NCBI GenBank assembly: GCA_002633005.1
Contig: NMRA01001102.1
Location: 21,160 to 54,740, forward strand
DNA from: Phoronis australis
Lineage: Eukaryota; Phoronida; Phoronidae
DNA length: 33,581 bases
Direction: 5' to 3'
Shown here: positions 30,046-33,581 of the stretch, piece after piece
Position numbering within the stretch: the stretch's first letter is position 1
Layout: each line of letters begins with the position of its first letter
Translations under genes and position numbers: made by a program
The notes under the pieces: generated by a model
Told to the model about the DNA's origin: nothing
What the model saw: the letters and a program-made list of their open reading frames with translations, nothing else
The model's database searches: none

Positions 30046-33000
30046 GTAGGATCAATAGGTTTCAAAACTTTTTAATTGAGAAATAAACCAGGGCTGTCAG
30101 TATGCAGCTCGACACACTTATTCAAGAGCACGCACTCTCGTTTTTTGGCTCTCCTTTCCATCATTGAATTTATGTAACTGGAACATTGAACATCTTTGAA
30201 AAAAACCACAAAGTGCTTTCAAATTGTGCAGCCAAGATTTGGTCCAATGGGGGAGGGAGTTTTAATCCCCTCCTTCACCCGCACCTGTCGTGGCAATGAA
30301 TTCATTTAGTGTTTGTTTGTATCTACTCATTTTTTATTTCAAATTACCGTATTGCCATATATTTTGATACTAGGACTGCCAACTCAGTGCATTCCCAGGA
30401 CAAGTTATATCTGACCTTTCGTACATGCTGCAGCGTACATACAATCACTAACGGCACCCGCCGTTGTCAGGAACGTCTGCTGAGTATGGCTGCTAATTGT
30501 GTCGTTACATTCTGAATTTTGCAGTTGTACTCTCCGAATATTGCCAGAAATACTCACGACACCAAGATTTGCTTAACGAAAATGTGTAAATGTTTTTCAA
30601 TATCAAACTTTTCTTTCGTACTTCGTCGTTATTACGAAGCTCGAGGATTTCCACATACATGTATGCGCCTCTGCTGGGAATTTCAAAAGCAAAGGTCGAA
30701 ATTGCGAATACTTTGTCTAGGATCCATGGCATAATGAGTGTTTTTTATCCTACGTCGGACCTCTTTTTTGTTATGATCCTGAAAAAGCAGTCGTGTATTG
30801 ATTTGCTTTTATCCCAAACGAACGGTCACTATTATCAGCATGGTCGTCATTATTAAATTCTTCGTCGCTTTTGTTTGTGTTTAGAGGAAGTAACAAACTG
30901 TCCAAAAAATCTATTCGCGGTGTTTGCCTGAAGCAAAGAAGACTAGACGTAAAAAAGCAGCCACATTGCGTTTACGTGGTCAGTTTTAGAAGCGTGTCAC
31001 AAAGTTGGTTCATTTTCGAGCTGATTGCTTTTGGACCAGATACGCGACCTGTCATGCAAGACTATCGCAGGGTCTCTCGAAGGCTATAAACCAAGAGTAT
31101 GAAAGAAGTGGTGTGTTTGACGTCCAGCTTTCTCCCGTAATCTTCATTCTTGCCTTGGCGACCAACCACTTCAATGGCGTCCATTTTGGTAGGGTACCGC
31201 GAGTCATATCGCTAGGACATTCTTGAAACTACCGCCTTTCACTAACGTCGAGGATCTCGCAAAATTTTCAAGGATGTCGTCTGGCACACCGGTGCGGTGC
31301 GTGCCGTAGAGCAAATTTATTTTGTGGTATGCAAGACCACGCATAATGACATGAGTAGAAGGCGAATACTTTGTGAGTAATCTCGAGACTAGACGAACGT
31401 ACATAGACGAGAGAAGTAGCCGCCACTGAAGTGACAGGTCGTCGAAGCTGGAATGTTGAGTTATGGTAAAATCTACCGTTTCTGTTCGCGCCGTTAGTGT
31501 CTGGAGTGTGGCGTTGGGGAGCGCAGCTCTGGTGTGTTGTGCCATACACTGTGGAATTCGGCACATAAACTGTCACCCGGACGATAGTATGTGCCGAGTG
31601 CGACAATATATGACGTCAACATCAGGGAATTTATGGCTTCTGTTTACGCATCCAATGCATACTGTTGCTCAAAAAGGACGAAGTTATGCGTATTTGACAT
31701 GTCTAGTGGAACAGTTTGACACAACAAGGTTTGTTAGAACATGCTAAGTGTCCGAAGGTCTCACCGACCGTCTGCAGACTTTCGAAATCGGTTAACGTCA
31801 AGATATCTAAAGTTTGTACTCGATATACTTGTCGTCGAATCTAGGCTTTTAAGTTTAGGAGGTTGGAATTTTTCAATTTTCTCTTCCCCGAGGGCTCAAT
31901 CACAAACCCCCTACATTTCGCTGGCTATAACCCTGGGGCCTACAGTACTACATGTATATATGTGGCGTCACAACTTATATTGGCTCCAGCAGCCGTAGGT
32001 TCATTTCCGGGCCGAGTGTCTCTTAGCCCAGATTATGGATAAAAAGTAGCTGATATTTCCGTGTCATTTAAAATATTTCTTTTATTTTTCGATCTGCTGG
32101 TTCTTATCATAGAAGAGACGCCACCCTCTAAAAATGGCAAACTCATCTAATTCCCGTTAGTGTATTGTGACGGGAACTATTTTACTGTCTAGTACAACGA
32201 AAAAGATAATTGCAGAATTGAAACGATATTCCAGGTCTCTCAATAGTACAGTCCAGAAATTTTGAGCGGCACTGATGTGCATTCGAGCTTGACGTTCCGT
32301 GGAGTATGTAAACTGCTGCTGAAGTGGTGTTTGAGTAGGCCTGGTAGTTATTTCTGGATTATTAATACGAGTTTTCAATTTACATGCATTTAAACACGGA
32401 TGTGAATTTGGCAAAATCGCCGATCCAAATCCAGACGGAATGACCATGATTAGCAGTCGACGTAGGCCTACTTGCCGTAAGGAAAGCGTGCTATGTCTGC
32501 CAGTTGTTGCTAGTGACTAAAGACGTCACGGCTTATGCATAAGATAACAGATTTTACCCATTGAAAATATACGGTGTTGGCGGTGCATGTACTATAGTCT
32601 GTGTTCTTATTCACTGTTTGTTCACTACCATGTCAGTACACACTTCCAGGCTTATCGCATTCATTTTAATGTTTGACGAATCTCTTCAAAATCACTCAAA
32701 TGCAATCAACACAAGCTGACTACTTACTAGTTACCATGCCCATGATCACAAAGGAAAAGATATCCTTTTATGCAGCACCCTTTCAAAATTGGATTTTGAA
32801 TATGGTGCCTTCTCTCAATATACATACCGTAGACCGTCAAGACACTAACTTTGTGTCTGTCAACAGTGCCTATTTACCACAACTACTAATAGAGAACAGG
32901 TTAAAACATCAGATATGTTCCATAACCCTGCATTGTATCAGCACTGCCATGCTACTGAGATAGAGGGAGAGACACATACTGTACATGTGTACTGTTACGT

Positions 33001-33581
33001 TTATTAATAGTTGAGCTTAATTTACTATTTTTGCCCATCTAAGCAGGTGCGTCCTGCAAACGAGGCTTACATGTATAACGGTTGTTATGCACATACTGAG
33101 ATTTGCGTGCCCACTTAATATCATGCCCTGCCGCCCATAGAGGGAGTGCAAACATTTGCAGTCACCATCAACACCATCACCACCACTGACACCAACTAGC
33201 TTTTGGATCTTTGCCTCGTGATGACAAAGAAAACTTTTTTGTACGTCTATAAAGTCAAGTGAGATTTTCTACTATTTCCTGAGCTTCCACCTTATTGGAT
33301 CCAGTGTGCACAAAATCCTTGCAAGCAAACTACCTGTCGATATGTACATGTATGCAGGCATCAAGATTTGTCGAATGCGACAACATCTACTGTGCCATGT
33401 ACGTATGTACTGTATTGTCCACTAAGGCAGCGACAGCATGGGGTTGTGTTGACGTCTGATATAGCTACACTCAACATGTGACTGCCGACTACGTGGCAAT
33501 ATGTGTCGATGCTGACGGCGTTGTCGCGCTCGGCACTTGTATCTAGTGCGACAATACCGGTATATGTCGCAATATGGTGTC
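30046..33581. other. Probable intron or intergenic sequence
   Basis: If the Cache gene continues, this is mostly intron. I could not find a following exon with matching phase and family sequence. Open frames on both strands (for example 31204-31606 minus, 32157-32447 minus) overlap one another and lack motifs. A perfect TGACGTCA (CRE-like) sits at 31611-31618 and a CATCACCACCA-type triplet run at about 33165-33195. Confidence 0.4.
33547..33571. repeat. 25-bp near-perfect hairpin palindrome
   Basis: TGCGACA and TGTCGCA form 7-bp arms around a TACCGGTA palindrome with a one-base offset. A related phrase (GTGCCGAGTGCGACAATATA) occurs near 31592-31611. It may be the edge of an unrecognised repeat cut by the window end. 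Confidence 0.5.

Noticed and set aside
31204-31606. Two overlapping minus-strand frames of 112-120 codons
   Set aside because: Both read the same bases in different frames and neither shows a domain.
32157-32447. 96-codon minus-strand frame
   Set aside because: No motif, no splice context, composition like surrounding non-coding DNA.

Overview
The window looks like non-coding-rich genomic DNA from an invertebrate animal. The clues are a spliced gene with GT/AG exon borders, long introns and intergenic stretches, AATAAA signals, and metazoan transposon families (piggyBac, Kolobok-like THAP, hAT, a LINE, and a Penelope-like element with a GIY-YIG endonuclease). The repeat mix and an IFIT-like TPR gene are compatible with a non-vertebrate deuterostome such as a hemichordate or lancelet. 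That placement is inference; a mollusc or cnidarian cannot be excluded. No rRNA, tRNA or CRISPR array was seen.

Layout. 1-2400: simple repeats, a 24-nt minisatellite and a diverged tandem repeat of about 250-270 bp. 2520-4179: a decayed piggyBac transposase (all three catalytic Asp still readable, at least five frameshifts). 6325-8616: the only long intact gene, a 763-aa TPR protein resembling IFIT proteins, coded in one exon behind a splice acceptor. 8766-10090 (minus): the 3' half of a dead LINE with a YADD reverse transcriptase motif. 10801-17789: about 7 kb of head-to-tail repeats with a monomer of about 1.17-1.2 kb, carrying recurrent matches to ETS, YY1 and NRF1 binding sites. Its first unit is split by a 935-bp TTAA-flanked insertion holding a broken THAP domain. 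The array ends in an assembly gap. 18489-18765: a small diverged minisatellite. 19145-19561 (minus): a hAT transposase relic. 22522-26223: a nearly complete Penelope-like element whose 5' part encodes an OTU-type cysteine protease domain, followed by RT and GIY-YIG, with an inverted copy of its own 3' end in front. 28057-30045: candidate exons of a gene on the plus strand, two of which clearly encode part of a Cache-type extracellular domain (VWFA/Cache or calcium-channel alpha2-delta-like family). 30046-33581: nothing convincing.

How the parts relate. Two host genes (the IFIT-like gene and the Cache gene) lie in the same direction about 20 kb apart, and the space between them is a landing zone for at least five transposon lineages plus a satellite-like array. 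The most interesting items are the OTU domain joined to a Penelope-like retroelement, and the tandem array whose monomer is built around clustered housekeeping-promoter motifs. Single N characters at 16878 and 20336 sit at junctions of near-identical duplications, so some of the apparent duplication may be an assembly artefact.
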